Program-made: the position numbers and the translations under genes | Notes under the pieces: generated by a model | The model's database searches: none | Told to the model about the DNA's origin: nothing | Seen by the model: the letters and a program-made list of their open reading frames with translations, nothing else | NCBI GenBank assembly: GCA_032622095.1 | Contig: CP136061.1 | Coordinates: forward strand, 124,880,754 to 124,944,753 | Direction of reading: 5' to 3' | Origin: Siphonodentalium dalli | Taxonomy: Eukaryota > Mollusca > Scaphopoda > Gadilida > Siphonodentaliidae | DNA: 64,000 bases | Shown here: one piece after another, positions 1-12,439 of the stretch | How the letters are laid out: every line of letters starts with the position of its first letter | Numbering within the stretch: the first letter of the stretch is position 1

Positions 1-136
1 TAAGCAATGTGGCTTGCCGCGTGGATGTGAATATACTCTTAGATATACACGCGTCAGCAGTTTGTAACCACCGAGTCTGACATAGTTTCGTACTGTAATT
101 TAACACCATGTTGCACCGTGTACATGCGCCTCCTTT

Positions 137-639
137 TTAAAGACACGGTTGGCCTTGGCGGTGGGTATCCTGTGAAAATATCTCCACCCGTCAAAAACCG
201 CCACAAACAGAAACAACATCAAAATGTAGATAGACTTTGTCCGTATACAAATAAGAAAAAATCGCATAAACAGTATGTTATGGTCATATGTTTGACCATT
301 GTTATGTAAACAAAAGCATAAAAAGTTACTTTTCTGGTGTTTGTTTATATTATGATGGTAAACATAAAGAGCGTTCTTTGTTCGTGAATACCTGATATGG
401 AACTAATAAAGAGCGTTTATGCCATCTGTGTGTGATTAGCCAGTGGCATTGTGCTGTCTTCTGTAACACAATCAGGCTCTTGCTTAGGTAAAATATAGTA
501 GGTCTTTATGATAACATGCTGTTTACGCGATGGTCATGGTATATATGAACGGAACTGTATGCGTTTTAATATTTTTAAGTTTACGGTGTTTGGAACAAAT
601 ATGAATATTTTCGACAATTAAGGGCGCACGTGCCTTTAA
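137..639 (+). mobile_element. F1 MITE copy 1 (TTAA-flanked, subfamily A)
   Basis: This is a non-autonomous DNA transposon. It begins TTAAAGACACGG and ends CGCACGTGCCTTTAA, so short inverted termini sit inside a TTAA that is the likely target duplication. It carries two copies of the ATAAAGAGCG module (near 366 and 404) and a stem formed by TGTAAACAAAAGC and a later GTTTGTTTA. It shares GGTTGGCCTTGG near the left end with copies 3 and 9, which defines subfamily A. The short frame at 118-309 overlaps its left end and is not a gene. Confidence 0.8.
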
Positions 640-1094
640 GGAATTGAAGATGCAATGTCATCGCCTGAATTATTTGTGTTTCATCAGTTACAGGTGGATT
701 CATCCTCTGTATTTAAAACAAAAAATTATGACAATATACCAGTCATGATCAGAAATATATTTTCTTCGCGAACGACCAACACTTTCCCCGAAAACTCTTC
801 GGATGTCATTGCTATCAATGTAAAAACGAGCCGAAATATGCAATTTGTTTCGATTGAGATGACTCACAGCTGTTGTAGTGATATCAAAGAATGAGTAGAC
901 GAATCCCCGGTGAGACAATCTAAAAGTTAGGATACTTGCCTTATTTTGTGTCGAACTGCGTGAAATTAATTCATCGGCAGCCATTACATATACAGAGCAT
1001 TACGAAGTTTACATACATGTAATGGAAGTGAGTGGGCGGTTGTACCTGGCCTCAAATGCGGAGCTGTTGGCGGTCAGGTTTTCAGACTTGGCCA
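640..1094. other. No recognisable feature
   Basis: Two overlapping frames on opposite strands (655-894 plus, 700-984 minus) show no domain, signal peptide or splice context. I see no repeat structure here. Confidence 0.5.
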
Positions 1095-1200
1095 GCCAAC
1101 ACTAAAGTAAGTAAGTAATGCTTTATTCCCAGCCAATTGGTAATTTGGTACATGAGAAAACATATAATACACTATGTACAAATGAGAACGCTCCGGTCCA
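1095..1200 (-). mobile_element. Possible LINE or SINE 3' tail, minus strand
   Basis: Read on the minus strand, the segment gives an AATAAAGC polyadenylation-like signal followed by a short (TTAC)n tail. This is the usual look of a retroelement 3' end. No coding sequence for it is visible in the following few hundred bases, so the body is either very short or decayed. Confidence 0.3.
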
Positions 1201-1737
1201 AATATTTGAAAATACACATGCAATCAGTAAATACTGAAAAACAATCATCACACCCAATATATAACAACAATTATGCATACATACACACATAAAATTATAT
1301 ATATGCGTGAAACTATCTGTACTTCCTTAAATAATTACAACATAAAAAAAGGACTGTTAAATGTATAGCAGAACTTTCGCTTATAAGAATATGAAACTCC
1401 AGTATTGGTATGCACCCGATTGGATCCTCTTATAAGGAAGAGAGTTTATTCGGTAGATGTATAATGAACAGGTTATCTGTGACCCGCGCTAGCCTTGATA
1501 ACGACACGAATGCTCGCCGGTATTATCGAATCGTCCAGTAAAGACAACTGAAAGTATAATATACACGGAACGAATATGTTTTTACTGGATGAGATTGAAC
1601 AATGAGGTAAGTAGTGGTGGTGACAGATTGACAACTTATATAGTAATTACAATTTTACACCAACGAGAATGCGTGCTGCCGTTATCACGACCAGTGGTAA
1701 CCGCAACTTAATTCATCTACAAAATAATTGGTCGGGT

Positions 1738-2092
1738 TATACGATAATAATAATAATAATGACCATTTTTATATAGCTATTAACCAATTATTTGCTCTAA
1801 CACGCTTGGTACAATATTACCCCAGTCATTTGTACAAGCCAACCAATGAGCCGGCTGCAGCCATTGCAGGCGCTGCTCTAGTTTGATCAGAACGTGCTCT
1901 GGTACTCATTTAACGCATGAGTGGTGCGAAGCCGACACAGTACGAGCGACCTTGCTCAAGGGTCACAACTTGGCGCGGGTTTTGAAACGGCGAGCAATCC
2001 GACAATTGCACGTCGCTGAAAGCGACCAAGCCACTGCTATGTGGAGACTCAATGACCGGCGATAAGCCTAACTCGTGAATACCACTATGTGA
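1738..2092 (+). repeat. Dispersed repeat R1, copy 1
   Basis: It starts with an (ATA)n run and resembles 4080-4437 over about 350 bp. Shared blocks include CTAACCAATTA, GCCAACCA, TTGATCAGAAC versus TTAATCAGAAC, and GGTCACAACTTGGCGCG. It is diverged and has no visible terminal repeats. Small frames on both strands inside it are chance. Confidence 0.6.
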
Positions 2093-4079
2093 CACGTGAA
2101 GACGCTGTCAGTTTAATCACATAACAACGATTGAATAGTGGATTTATTTCAGTGGGAAATCATTCCACTGTATTTAGAAACCAGGCACCGAGCCCCAGTA
2201 GGCAATTAACAAACCTTCCCATCTAGTTGCCGGAATCAGGATGCGTTGATCACAAATTCACAATTATCGACAATCGAATCCCCAGCTGCACCATTGATAG
2301 ACGTCTTACGAGTGCAGACTTTACCATACTAACTTGACCGCCATAGACCCCCAATCCATACAAGTAGAACAATTAGAAATGTTCGAGAGGAAAGGACAAC
2401 TAGCATACTACCTAAACTGTTGGCATTTTTCCATAAAAAGCAAGAGATCCTGAGATAGTCTGCTTAGATACATGTGTATATACACTTAAATTTTCCAGGC
2501 AATTCGATTTGTCAGCAATATGCATTTTATATCCGGCATTTAAACAAGATGGCGTTGTACATGTACATATTGCAAGGTGTTTCAAAACTACCAAACGGTC
2601 CGCTGACTCTGCTAATAATATAGAGATGTAATGTGACCAGCATTTGCTACTTAACATTGAAATAACCCGACAAATTCTGCAGAGACTTAAACTCCCACAA
2701 TTAAAGATATATTCTCAAACTTATGGATTCAAAGAAAAGTTATGGAACTTATATCGGGCAAGTATTGGTTTATTATGTGGGGAACAATATTGTCAGATCA
2801 ATTGTGGACACTGCATTACCGAATTTAAGACAATCCATGTTCTCTGCCAAAGTGATTCTATATGTGAAATACGGAAACGGTGGGTTTACAACATGTATAT
2901 CACAGTGATAGCTTTCTATTGTGGTGTTTTAAAAAATGAAACTGTTTTGATTTAATATATTTTTTATATATAGTTTCTATTTGTTCAAGTCCTGTCACCT
3001 AATTCTGAGCATTGAGTATTTCGCTTTGAATACTTACGTTGTATAGTTCGGAAAAGATGCAAGTCTATATTACTATAAATGGAAATATGTTTCATAAAAT
3101 AGTTTTAATTCCTGGCTGGAAGGAATTGAGTTTCATGTAGATGTAAACAATTGGGTAACCTTAACGACAGCTAAAATCGACAATGAGTCGGAACATGTGC
3201 ACGGGGATATCAGGTGTACATAGGTATCTTCAAGTGCGAATACTGTATATATAAGTCCTACGTGTAGCTAATCTGTATTGACGTTTCAGTAGTACATAGT
3301 GCCTCTAATTGTTATAGTAATAATAAAACAATGTGTGTGTATATACGGATACTGTGTAAGTATACTTCACATATACGGAATACATAAATTATGTATATTC
3401 ATTAACGCTGAGTAAAGAACTACTCTTCCTGACTTTCATGTGATTTGACAAACAGTCGTCAACTTCTCTGCAACTTCTTGAACTCTATCCCTTCCGCCAA
3501 TACTGACTATTATACTTACTTTGACCACTGTTTATACTGCTCGAATAATCACGGGGGACGACTTAAAATAAACCTTAGCTTGTTGCTGAATCCCCCAAGT
3601 AAAATTCTGTTCTGCATCAATTAACGGTACTTGTAATGTATATATGTTATATTATTGGGAAAATAAAATATGTTTACACCAAGGTGTGTTGCCTTCCGTA
3701 AGCAGAATTTATATCGACGTCACAGAAATGCGATTCGGTTTGTGTTGATTGGAACGTTCGTTTTTAGCGCGATAGGTGTCGATACAGCCAACGAAGATTG
3801 TATCGTAAGCTGAGAATTTTCTCCTGGAAGAAGCCTGTGTCTACTTATGAGTAATTCGGATGGAAAACAGATCAATTAGCGCCGCGGGCGTTTTACAGCA
3901 CCATTATCCAGGGAATGTAAGATCAGCAACAGCTAGAGACGAGACCCAGACGTGTAAGTGTGTCACAGTCTGGTAAGTATGCATATCCATTAGGTACATG
4001 TATACATATCACGAATTTCTTCCATTTCTGTTTGACGTTCGTGTCTATCTTTAATCAAAGCAGAAATATCCTGTTGATC
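2093..4079. other. No supported gene; AT-rich unique or decayed DNA
   Basis: The frame at 2644-2955 has a cysteine-rich stretch (CGEQYCQINCGHC) faintly like the C-terminal knuckle of LINE polyproteins, but too weak to call. GT-AG-like sites near 3950-3980 are isolated. Confidence 0.4.
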
Positions 4080-4437
4080 AATAATGGTGGTATTATTTTG
4101 CGCCTAACCAATTACTTGCTCCAAGATGCTTTTAAGCATTACACTCTTATCAGAGTTATTTGTGCACGCCAACCATTGAACCAACTGCAGCCCTTGTGCG
4201 GGTGTCTAGTTTAATCAGAACATGCTCCGATACTCTCAGTACGACAAGTTGAGTTGACTGGCAGTCGTCAGAATACGCATGACCTTACTAAAAGGTCACA
4301 ACTTGGCGCGATATTTGAGCAGCGTTCGACCTGACTCACACATCGCTTAATCCGTCTAGGTGACTGTTGCTTGGTAAACTCAATGTCCACCAGCGGCCGA
4401 CGAGCTCATCGCTGAACTCAGTGTGACAAGGTGTTCT
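4080..4437 (+). repeat. Dispersed repeat R1, copy 2
   Basis: Second copy of the repeat at 1738-2092, in the same orientation 2.3 kb away. It contains GGTCACAACTTGGCGCG near 4294 and shares the order of blocks with copy 1, with several indels. The family is unidentified. The (ATA)n and GCGC-rich start recalls common invertebrate retroelement tails. Confidence 0.6.
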
Positions 4438-4742
4438 CTCTAGTCATTATACGATCCTATACCACTGATATCACTATATCACGTTGATGGGGTGAACAAG
4501 TATACACATTAATATGACAATGTACTTTACTGTCGTATGGTGTATGTAGACCATATTCGAGAGTTGTTGTTTAAGTTAACGATTTGGTATTCATCTACTA
4601 TTGTTTCTTGTTATTATATGCACCATCATTTTTATCCAACCAGAAGTTAAGGGTAGACTTAGTCGGCATTTTATCAGCTTAATCATATAAGATCAATATT
4701 GCGGACCAGAGACATAAGCGAGTCATAAATAGTTGCAGAGGT

Positions 4743-4842
4743 TTAGTTTAAACATATTTATTTGTCTAATTATATATGGGATTGGATGACGAGTGGTGTC
4801 TCACTTATGGGTACACCCTCTTGCAGAAGTTCCTCCACCTTG
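4743..4842 (-). mobile_element. LINE 3'-UTR fragment, minus strand
   Basis: The reverse complement matches the 3' end of the LINE at 15798-18917. Shared pieces are the terminal GACAAATAAATATGTTTAAAC (here inverted at 4746-4770), the block ATGGGATTGGA versus its counterpart near 18840, and CACTTATGGGTAC near 18800. It is short and carries a deletion. It shows that this LINE family has inserted more than once. Confidence 0.6.
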
Positions 4843-6184
4843 GGCAACAACAAAAACGGTCCACCACAAGAACGCACCAATGGGTACACGTACCTTCAAC
4901 ATAATTCGCCACCCAACGACATTGAATTTAGCATTGTGCATCTAACAACATCCATCACAAATCCATGACGTATAAATGTGCCAACCATTAAATGTGTGTT
5001 TTATATCTCAATTTTTTATATTTTTTTTCGTAATCAGAACATATCTCCCATATTGTGAAGGTAAACATGTGTTGTTATAGTACTATAGCATACATTGGTT
5101 ATAGAGGATAATAGTTTTCTTCTTCAAATTGATAGTTTGAAATTGAGATTTTTTGAAAACTCTCGAATGGGGAGCCTTCTTATATCCATCAAGAAAACAG
5201 TAATACTATATTCAATTTGATATATCTTTGTAATTATACTTATTGTTTTGTTTATATTTTAAGTCTTCAAGTTCAAAGAATATATTGAGGCACATGTATG
5301 CCGACTGGCTGGAACTGCTAGCTTTGCTCTGATTGGCAGTTTTGGTCATGTACTATACGTGTGAAGTCTACCTGATATAATGAATTACCTAACTGCCATT
5401 CACAACTTGGAATATAATCGACCATAGCCATCGGAATTGTCTGGACTAGCAATGCCGCAGATTGCATGTCCGGTTGAATATCACTCAAAATCAAATAGTG
5501 TCTCAAAATTATTCCAGCATTGTACTGTAGAAGTCACAGGATAGCACTCTGAATATAACCCGGCTGTTATTCACAAGAAATATAATAAATTATTTGTACC
5601 AATAGTGGCGGTACTACCAGTATGTAGCCATCTAGTCCTGGCCCTCAGATAATCACAGATACGCCACGGCCCTGCTCACACAAAAGCCTATACTAATTGG
5701 ATATTTAACCCCCTCCCCATCGCACAACGCACTTTCAGATCTGTTTACACTAGCATACACTGTCGGAGGGTTTTTAGCTACCTGCTGTACGGCTCTGAAC
5801 ATTTTATCACAACATAAAACACACAGAATAATTGTTGCTGTTGCTGTTGTTGAATACTGATTGTATATCGGCTACCGCCATAGTGTTATGCAGTGTATGT
5901 TATCGACTGGCTCCCGAAGTCAGCGAAAATAACTCCTTTCAAGTCGAGACGCTTTAGTGACACTGTCTTGTGTCTGTCACTTGCCGCGATTTTAGGCAAT
6001 GTATAATTCATATTTGTCGGATGTTTGCGAGTGGTTTTGCTCGTTTTCTTACAATAATAATATATAGACTGATATACTTTACCGCTGTCGGATGCCACCA
6101 CGACACCATTAATAAACCGATACAACAGATAAGCTCCCAAACTGTCCACACAATACTCTGACGACGCCTGATATAAATAGTGAT
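4843..6184. other. No supported gene
   Basis: AT-rich sequence. The frames at 4762-4968, 5318-5506 and 5886-6251 lack any recognisable motif, and the last overlaps the next MITE. Confidence 0.4.
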
Positions 6185-6712
6185 TTAAAGATATGGGCGG
6201 CGTTGGCGGTGGGTATGCTGTTAAAATATTCACCTCCGTCAAAAACCGCAATAAACAGAAAGAATAGTAAAATATAGACAGACCTTGTTCTTATACCAAT
6301 AAGAAATATGGCATAAACAGTATGTTATTGTCAAATGTTTTTCCTTTGTTATGTAAACAAAAGCAAAAAACGTTACAGAACCTGGCTTTTGTTTAGATCC
6401 GGATATGGTAAACATAAAGAGCGTTATATGTTACTGTTTTCCTTATATGGAAATAATAAAGAGCGTTTATGTCACGTGTGTGTTATTAACCAATAGAATT
6501 GCGCTGTGTTATGTAAACAGAAGCAAAACTTCTGTAACACGAGCAGGTTCTTGTTTACGTACACCATCGCACGTCTTGACGACAATATACTATTTACGCG
6601 CTGATTATGTTTGGCATATGAGCAAAACTATATATATTTTAATTTTCCTTCTGTTGATGGCGATTTTAACAAATATGAATATTTCTGCAACGAATGCCGC
6701 CCGTGCCTTTAA
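6185..6712 (+). mobile_element. F1 MITE copy 2 (subfamily B)
   Basis: It runs from TTAAAGATATGGGCGGCG to GCCGCCCGTGCCTTTAA. A TTAA is present at both ends and the first and last ~20 bp are inverted repeats. Two ATAAAGAGCG modules (near 6414 and 6458) and the paired TAAACAAAAGC / GCTTTTGTTTA stem are intact. The frame at 6405-6770 runs through the element and out of it and is not a gene. Confidence 0.85.
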
Positions 6713-7195
6713 ACAATTTAAAAGACATGAGAGAATAAAACTTGACTCTCATTCCAGAGACGAATTATAACACATTCACTAATACATATATATACTTGAC
6801 ACAGTCTCCTGGGGTAAATAAAAATAATACCAATATAGACTATACAAGGGATACGAGTCTATATTAGTATTTTAATATTTCCCCAAGGGCATGTGGTACT
6901 TAATGCCACTATATTATAAAAGTTGTATATATAAGCCATGTCAGTGTGAAACAAATACAATGCACATGTATCTATAGAAAACTGTTTTCATTTTGCTCCA
7001 AATCTCGAATTAAGCAAGTATGATAAATTGTCTTTAATAAGCTGTACGTTATGTGGAAGCAATAGTCATATTTTATAACAAAACTCATAGAGGAATATAT
7101 ATGATTTAGATAATATTGTAGTTATATGACAACATTTCCCCACAGTGAACATTGCGGCTGTTTGAGAACATGTCCCGCCAAAACATATATAGGTC
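6713..7195. other. No recognisable feature
   Basis: AT-rich spacer without repeats or coding signal. Confidence 0.4.
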
Positions 7196-7625
7196 GGTTT
7201 GGTCGACCAATCAAAACACGAAATTCTCAGGTGTGTCTGGTGTACCTTTATTGTAAATTGTACCTTTATGGTATGTCTGTCTGAAAGTGATCTTTTGTTA
7301 ATTCAGGTGTGGCACACACCAAAGGTACTTGATAATATGTACCTTTGTGGTGTGTCTGCCCATCTTCGGTGTGTGTTTCAGATGTGGCACACCTCAAAGG
7401 TACCTGCTATCTGGTACCTTTTGAGGTGTGTCTGTCGCCTTTCGGGTGTGTTTCAGATGTGGCACACATCAAAGGTAACTGATAAAAGGTAACTGTACGG
7501 TGTGTGGGCCTGGATGTCAGCATGCCGTTAGGTGTTTCAGGTGTAACACCCAAATATTTTCATATTAAGAGTTACATCCCAAACGCACCCCAGTAGTACC
7601 TGGAAACAGGTGTGTAACACCTTTA
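7196..7625. repeat. Tandem array of hairpin-forming ~74-bp units
   Basis: Three clear units start near 7307, 7381 and 7455. Each has GTGGCACACMYCAAAGGTA, a short loop, then TACCTTTNNGGTGTGTC, so each folds on itself. Degenerate flanking pieces (TGTACCTTTATTG, GGTGTAACACC) extend the region to both sides. The frame at 7199-7492 simply translates the repeat. Confidence 0.75.
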
Positions 7626-8675
7626 AAATGTAAGGGAAGAAAGAGTACGGCCACTATCAAGAAATTTGCAATCGCACGTTGTTTTGCTCTTAGCCATGAT
7701 CACAGAAACAACACAGACCATCTAACATGTCCAATATATGCGTCTCAAACACAATTATTTCTGAGTTATCTGTTGCTGACGAACCACAGTAAAAGTGATC
7801 TAAAAACATAGATTAGGAACTTCAATTCGATGATTAAAATACCAACGAAACCAACTCTTGAATGTATAGCACACCAGTGTTTCACAGTAAAACGTTGGAG
7901 ATTTGAGACGGAGAATTAAGATACCAGGATTGTCCCTGTGTGAAGCATATACTATTTTCAGAAGTTATTTATCTTTAATAAGATTATCTTTTTAGAATTG
8001 ATTCAATAATTCTCTTGTTTATTTTATACACATTTCGTGGTTTTCACAGTAGCCGGTTCTTCGATCATATATTCCCGACATCGTAACACTTTGTTGCTTT
8101 TAGTGAACATATATCACACTGTGGTGTCCTCTTATTTTATACATATGCTGCAGATGGTTTCTGATAACTTATTTCCACCAGGAAATTGGCCAATCAGAAA
8201 CTCGTTTGTATTGTACTCCTTGTTCACGCCCTGTTACATTTTATGCTGCGTTATTGTATTAAGTCACACTGCCTAAATGTATTGATCTCAACGTCGATGT
8301 CAGGACTAACGACCAAGAATCAACTTCATAGCACACAATTCAATTAGCATCGTGTGTAATCTGCCACATGTGATTTATATTCGCGTCATATACGTCGGAC
8401 ACGTGACACATTCGATGTATATCCCGCAGCCATTTTGTAATATAGTCCTTGCGACAAATTATATTTACATCAGCACCCTCTGCATTTGTATATGTCGTAC
8501 ATACACCTTAAGATATAGCTAATAAATATGGAATCAAAAGAGAGCGCTTATCTTCTGAGAAGCAATGTGGCAATACATTGAGATTTTACGCCGACCTTAT
8601 CAAATACCTTAGACAAATCGAGCAACACCTCAATTGTCAGATGTAAATGAGCCCCATTCTACAAGGTCAATTTCC
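7626..8675. other. No supported gene
   Basis: The frame at 8037-8276 is hydrophobic in places but has no start context, splice site or domain. No repeats were seen. Confidence 0.4.
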
Positions 8676-9228
8676 ATATATAGCAGGGGGGGGGGGGGTC
8701 GGGAAAAAAAATTCAGGCACGTATGGCATTTTTTCCCTTTCGATAATTTTTTGTACCCACCCACCCCCACCGCCAATTTTTTTTCGGTTTTCGGCAGTTT
8801 TTTCCGACCATTTTTTGACACCCACCCCCCCCTTTTAACACTAAAACAGAGATTTGCGGGGGGAAATTCACTGTAAACAGCTGTATATGAATTTATGTGC
8901 ATACTATTTATCATGGATGTTAACATGGACATGTAAATAGGAATGAGTCATTTTGAGGTCATTCGGCCAAAAAAAACATGGCTGCCAGCGGCCATCTTGG
9001 ATTTCAAACTTTGCAACAAAATACAACACGATAACTGCCTGCAGTCAGTTTACAGTTAGAATTACATTATTTCTCTCATTCAAAGCCCAACTCATTGCCA
9101 AAATACTAAAAAACAAGCAGGAATTTTTTATTTTAGTTGCGGAAAAAATTCCTTGTTGGTGACTTTGACCACCCACCCACCCCGGCATACGTGCTGGAAT
9201 TTTTTTTTCACCCCCCCCCCTGTATATA
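8676..9228. mobile_element. TIR element with G-run termini
   Basis: The left end (ATATATAGCAG, G12, TCGGGAAAAAAAATTCAGGCACGTATG) is the approximate reverse complement of the right end (CATACGTGCTGGAATTTTTTTTTCACCCCCCCCCCTGTATATA). The terminal repeats are roughly 50 bp. Inner stretches rich in CCCACCCACCCCC add to the strand asymmetry. There is no transposase, so it is non-autonomous. The target duplication is unclear (TA or TATA). The frames at 8630-8932 and 8634-8876 are low-complexity shadows. Confidence 0.65.
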
Positions 9229-10276
9229 GATCATATACTGAGTGATAACGAGCAAATTTGGTTATGCGGCCTGATATTCATTGCTGATATATACTCTCGC
9301 AAACAGTGACACGAGAGAAGGGTGTCTGTCTTTATGATTGTGCACCGTAGTTCTAGGATCGTCAATCTCCCAATCATGATTATGAAAAATTATGTATGAC
9401 TATAATGAAGCATTATCGGAGAATACAGTGGATTATATCACGCAAATGCGATCAGCGTTTGGTCTGGGTCAACAATTGTCTCAAATTGGATGGATGCACG
9501 TGGTCTGGTAATTCGTTTTGCATAATCAACAAAGACAAAAGCAAATGATTCTACTAAACACATCACACAATGAAACAACTAGTCTCATTGAAACTAGACC
9601 AAGATTGCACTACAATCAACACTGGGTCTGGAGACGGTACTAAAATTGATTTCAGAAATGACTGGGGAATCCCTTTTTTTCAACCAAAGGACTGCTCACT
9701 CCTTTGATTGACATGCGCGAATGGTCGTAACAATGACAATTCTCTTGAACCTCCGTCAAGTCTTTTGTGTCGAAGAAAACTGGAACAAACTGCGCTACAC
9801 GATTTAGCCTTTAGCCTTGACAGTATTTATCATAACCTGAAAAGGCAATTGTTAGGTAGCGTCAAATGTATAATAAACACGAAGGAAATTGTGATATAAA
9901 CCATACACATTAATGGCAAACAAGCTACATATTCTGCGTAATGTTGCTTCATCGCATAAAAATACATGCGTGCGCAATTTACTACGATCTAGAATACAAC
10001 CGTATACATATAGTAATGTCCTTTTTGGTGCATTGCGTCATCTCAGTATTTAGACATGCGCACGCAATTTACTACGATCGCAGTAATTATCCTTATGTGG
10101 TGTGTGACATAACTATTAATGTTGGGAGAAAATACGAACTGGATTAATACATTTTAATATCTTTGCAAAAAACAATATTAGGTACATCGCCCAATAATGA
10201 AGTACTGTATATTAGCTGGGTTTTTTTTTACCCCACACCGGGTACTATATGGGTAACTTTGTCGATGATTGACCAG
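9229..10276. other. No supported gene
   Basis: A short direct duplication (GCGCAATTTACTACGATC near 9974 and 10062) is the only structure noted. Frames at 9708-9899 and 9941-10147 are unsupported. Confidence 0.4.
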
Positions 10277-10740
10277 TTAAAGGTACGGTTGGCCTTGGGT
10301 ATCCTGTGAAAATATTTCCACCCGTCAAAAACCGCCACAAACAGAAAGAACAACAAAATGTAGACAGACTTTGTCCGTATACAGATAAGAAATATCGCAT
10401 AAACAGTATGTTATTGTCATATTTTTGATCATTGTTATGTAAACAAAAGCATAAAAAGTTACCTTTCTGGTGTTTGTTTATATTATGAATTCCTGATATG
10501 AAACGAATAAAGAGCGTTTATGCCATTTGTGTGTGATTAACCAGCAGCATTGTGTTGTCTTATGTAACACAATCAGGCTCTTGCTTAGGTAAAATATAGT
10601 AAATCTTTATGATAACATGCTTTTTACGCGATGGTCATGGTATATATGAACGAAACTGTATGCGTTTTAATGTTTTTCTGTTTACGGTGATTGGAACAAA
10701 TATGAATATTTTCGACAACTAAGGCCTCACGTGCCTTTAA
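10277..10740 (+). mobile_element. F1 MITE copy 3 (subfamily A)
   Basis: It begins TTAAAGGTACGGTTGGCC and ends CCTCACGTGCCTTTAA. It follows copy 1 closely but lacks the first ATAAAGAGCG block: the text jumps from TTATATTATGA to ATTCCTGATATG. That internal deletion explains its shorter length. Confidence 0.8.
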
Positions 10741-11329
10741 CAAGTGCGAGGTAACACGTAGTTTGCAATAACTAGATGAGACTGTAGTCAAACTATGCGG
10801 GTGTGGCTAACTGAAAAAGTGTAAATATTATTTGCCTTTTTCACGAAGGTGCGGTCTGTGCCTTTTGGGGGGGGGGGGGATTTGCGCTCCTGACGGAACC
10901 GGTCGCAAGTTAATGGTTAGTAGTGCCGTTTCCCCTCATGCTATCAAATTGGGGATTGAAATGTTGTATACATAGGTCTTGGTCCTTCTGCCAGGCGAAT
11001 CGACAATTTCATTTTAGCCTCTGAACATCCACGAATATCCTATAAAACAGTGGTAAAGTCGCGGGTGACAGTCTTTTGTATTTTAAATTATTTATAGATT
11101 ATGTTCTCTATAAGTTCCATGCCATGCTTTGTGTATGGTGAACTATGCTTATATACATAATCTTTAGCGAATTACCTCTCGTCATCCCAATTAATATCCC
11201 ATTCGCAAGGTGCATTGTAGATAAGGTACAATGACAGACAAAGCCTGTATCAAGATAGTCGATCCAGTTTGTACGTGCGCGACCATACAAAGGATATCAA
11301 TTCTCAATTTAAAGCCACATACGGCGGTT
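10741..11329. other. No recognisable feature
   Basis: A G13 run near 10867 is the only notable sequence. Confidence 0.4.
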
Positions 11330-11760
11330 TGTAGTCCAAAATGCACCTAATAATATTCGCTATATAATATTTTCCCGGTATCGCAATAGACCCACAAATA
11401 CTTGAACTACCTTTGCAGTATATGTTCCAGATAGACGAATTGAAGTCACCAAAAAATACAACGAGGAACCCGATGTTTATGTCCCAACAAAAAAAACCCA
11501 GCCATTTTCACGGCATGGAACAGAAAAGAGCGTTCCGTTTTAGTGTAGTTCTGATATGGTAGAGATAAAGAGCATTTATTTCACTTATGTGCGAAGATTG
11601 AAGACAAATGGAAAGTGGCTGTGACCATGACCAAGTATTTTTCAAATCAATATTTCGTGTATTGGTAAACCTATCGCATACCTATACTTCCAAATTGCGT
11701 AGACAAAATTTGGAAGCTCGAATGAGCCATGTCTGTTTAGCCAAAATAATTCACTATAGA
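11330..11760 (+). repeat. Direct repeat D, left copy
   Basis: It shares ordered blocks with 12085-12345: TAATATTATTCGCT-like start, GGCATGGAACAGAAAAGAG, CTGATATGGTAGAGATAAAGAGC and GCTCGAATGAGCCATGTCTG. The Helitron-like element lies between the two copies. The ATAAAGAGC module is the same one seen twice in each F1 MITE. Confidence 0.6.
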
Positions 11761-11770
11761 TATATATATA

Positions 11771-12066
11771 CTAGAAGGTGACCCGACTTCGTCCGGGCTT
11801 TGACCTTGAATTGTCCATTTTGGAGGTCAAGGTCAAGTGGGGTCACGATTTGACCAGTCCAAAACACTGCCCGGACAAAAGTACCCGACAAACGGGCCCG
11901 TCGAAATCCATCCGGTTTTACCCGATTTGATCTTGAATTGATCATTTTGAAGGTCAAGGTCAGGTCGGGGTCACGATTTGACCCTACCAAGTTTCATCGA
12001 AATCGGGTCGGCCGTTTTCGAGTTCATCGCGAACACACAGACATACACACACACACACAGACAGAT
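11771..12066 (-). mobile_element. Helitron-like non-autonomous element, minus strand
   Basis: On the minus strand the 3' end shows a hairpin (CCCGGAC-GAA-GTCGGG), about seven bases, then CTAG followed by T. This matches the hairpin plus CTRR terminus known for Helitrons. The other end has a CA-rich microsatellite next to a block like GAACTCGAAAACGGCCGACC. There is an internal duplication of a GGTCAAGGTCA block. No Rep/Hel coding is present. Confidence 0.55.
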
Positions 12067-12084
12067 CTTCCAAAATAATATAAT

Positions 12085-12345
12085 ATTATTCGCTTTTGAA
12101 TTTTTCTCAGTATCGAAATTCGTCGATAAGCATGGAATGGAAAAGAGTGTTCCGTGGTAGTCTGTTCCTGATATGGTAGCAATAAAGAGCGTTTTTCTGA
12201 CTTCTTGGGAAAAGTTGAAAAGGGATGAAAAATGGATGTGACTTTGGCAAGTGTTTTTTCAGAGCATATGAAGCCGGTATATCAATAGTTCGTGTATTTG
12301 TATTTGGAGGCTCGAATAAGCCATGTCTGGTTAACGTTCCTCAGA
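12085..12345 (+). repeat. Direct repeat D, right copy
   Basis: Shorter partner of 11330-11760 with GCATGGAATGGAAAAGAGTG, CCTGATATGGTAGCAATAAAGAGCG and GCTCGAATAAGCCATGTCTG. The left copy carries an extra ~100 bp near its start. Confidence 0.6.
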
Positions 12346-12439
12346 AAGAATACCAATGCTTTTATGAGAGAAGTGCTCTGACTTGTTAATGTTTCAATGA
12401 ACCAATCATGAATTAACACCGATAAGAGACTTTCGTATA

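Noticed and set aside
2644-2955. Cysteine-rich frame faintly like a LINE C-terminal knuckle
   Set aside because: Spacing does not match the C-x2-C...H-x4-C pattern seen at 18365 and 51100, and no RT sequence or 3' UTR is adjacent.
6405-6770. 121-codon frame with hydrophobic segment resembling a membrane protein; similar frame at 14747-14947
   Set aside because: It lies within F1 MITEs, is not conserved as protein among copies, and runs past the element end.
7196-7625. CRISPR-like array
   Set aside because: Units are imperfect tandem hairpins without unique spacers, in an animal-type sequence.
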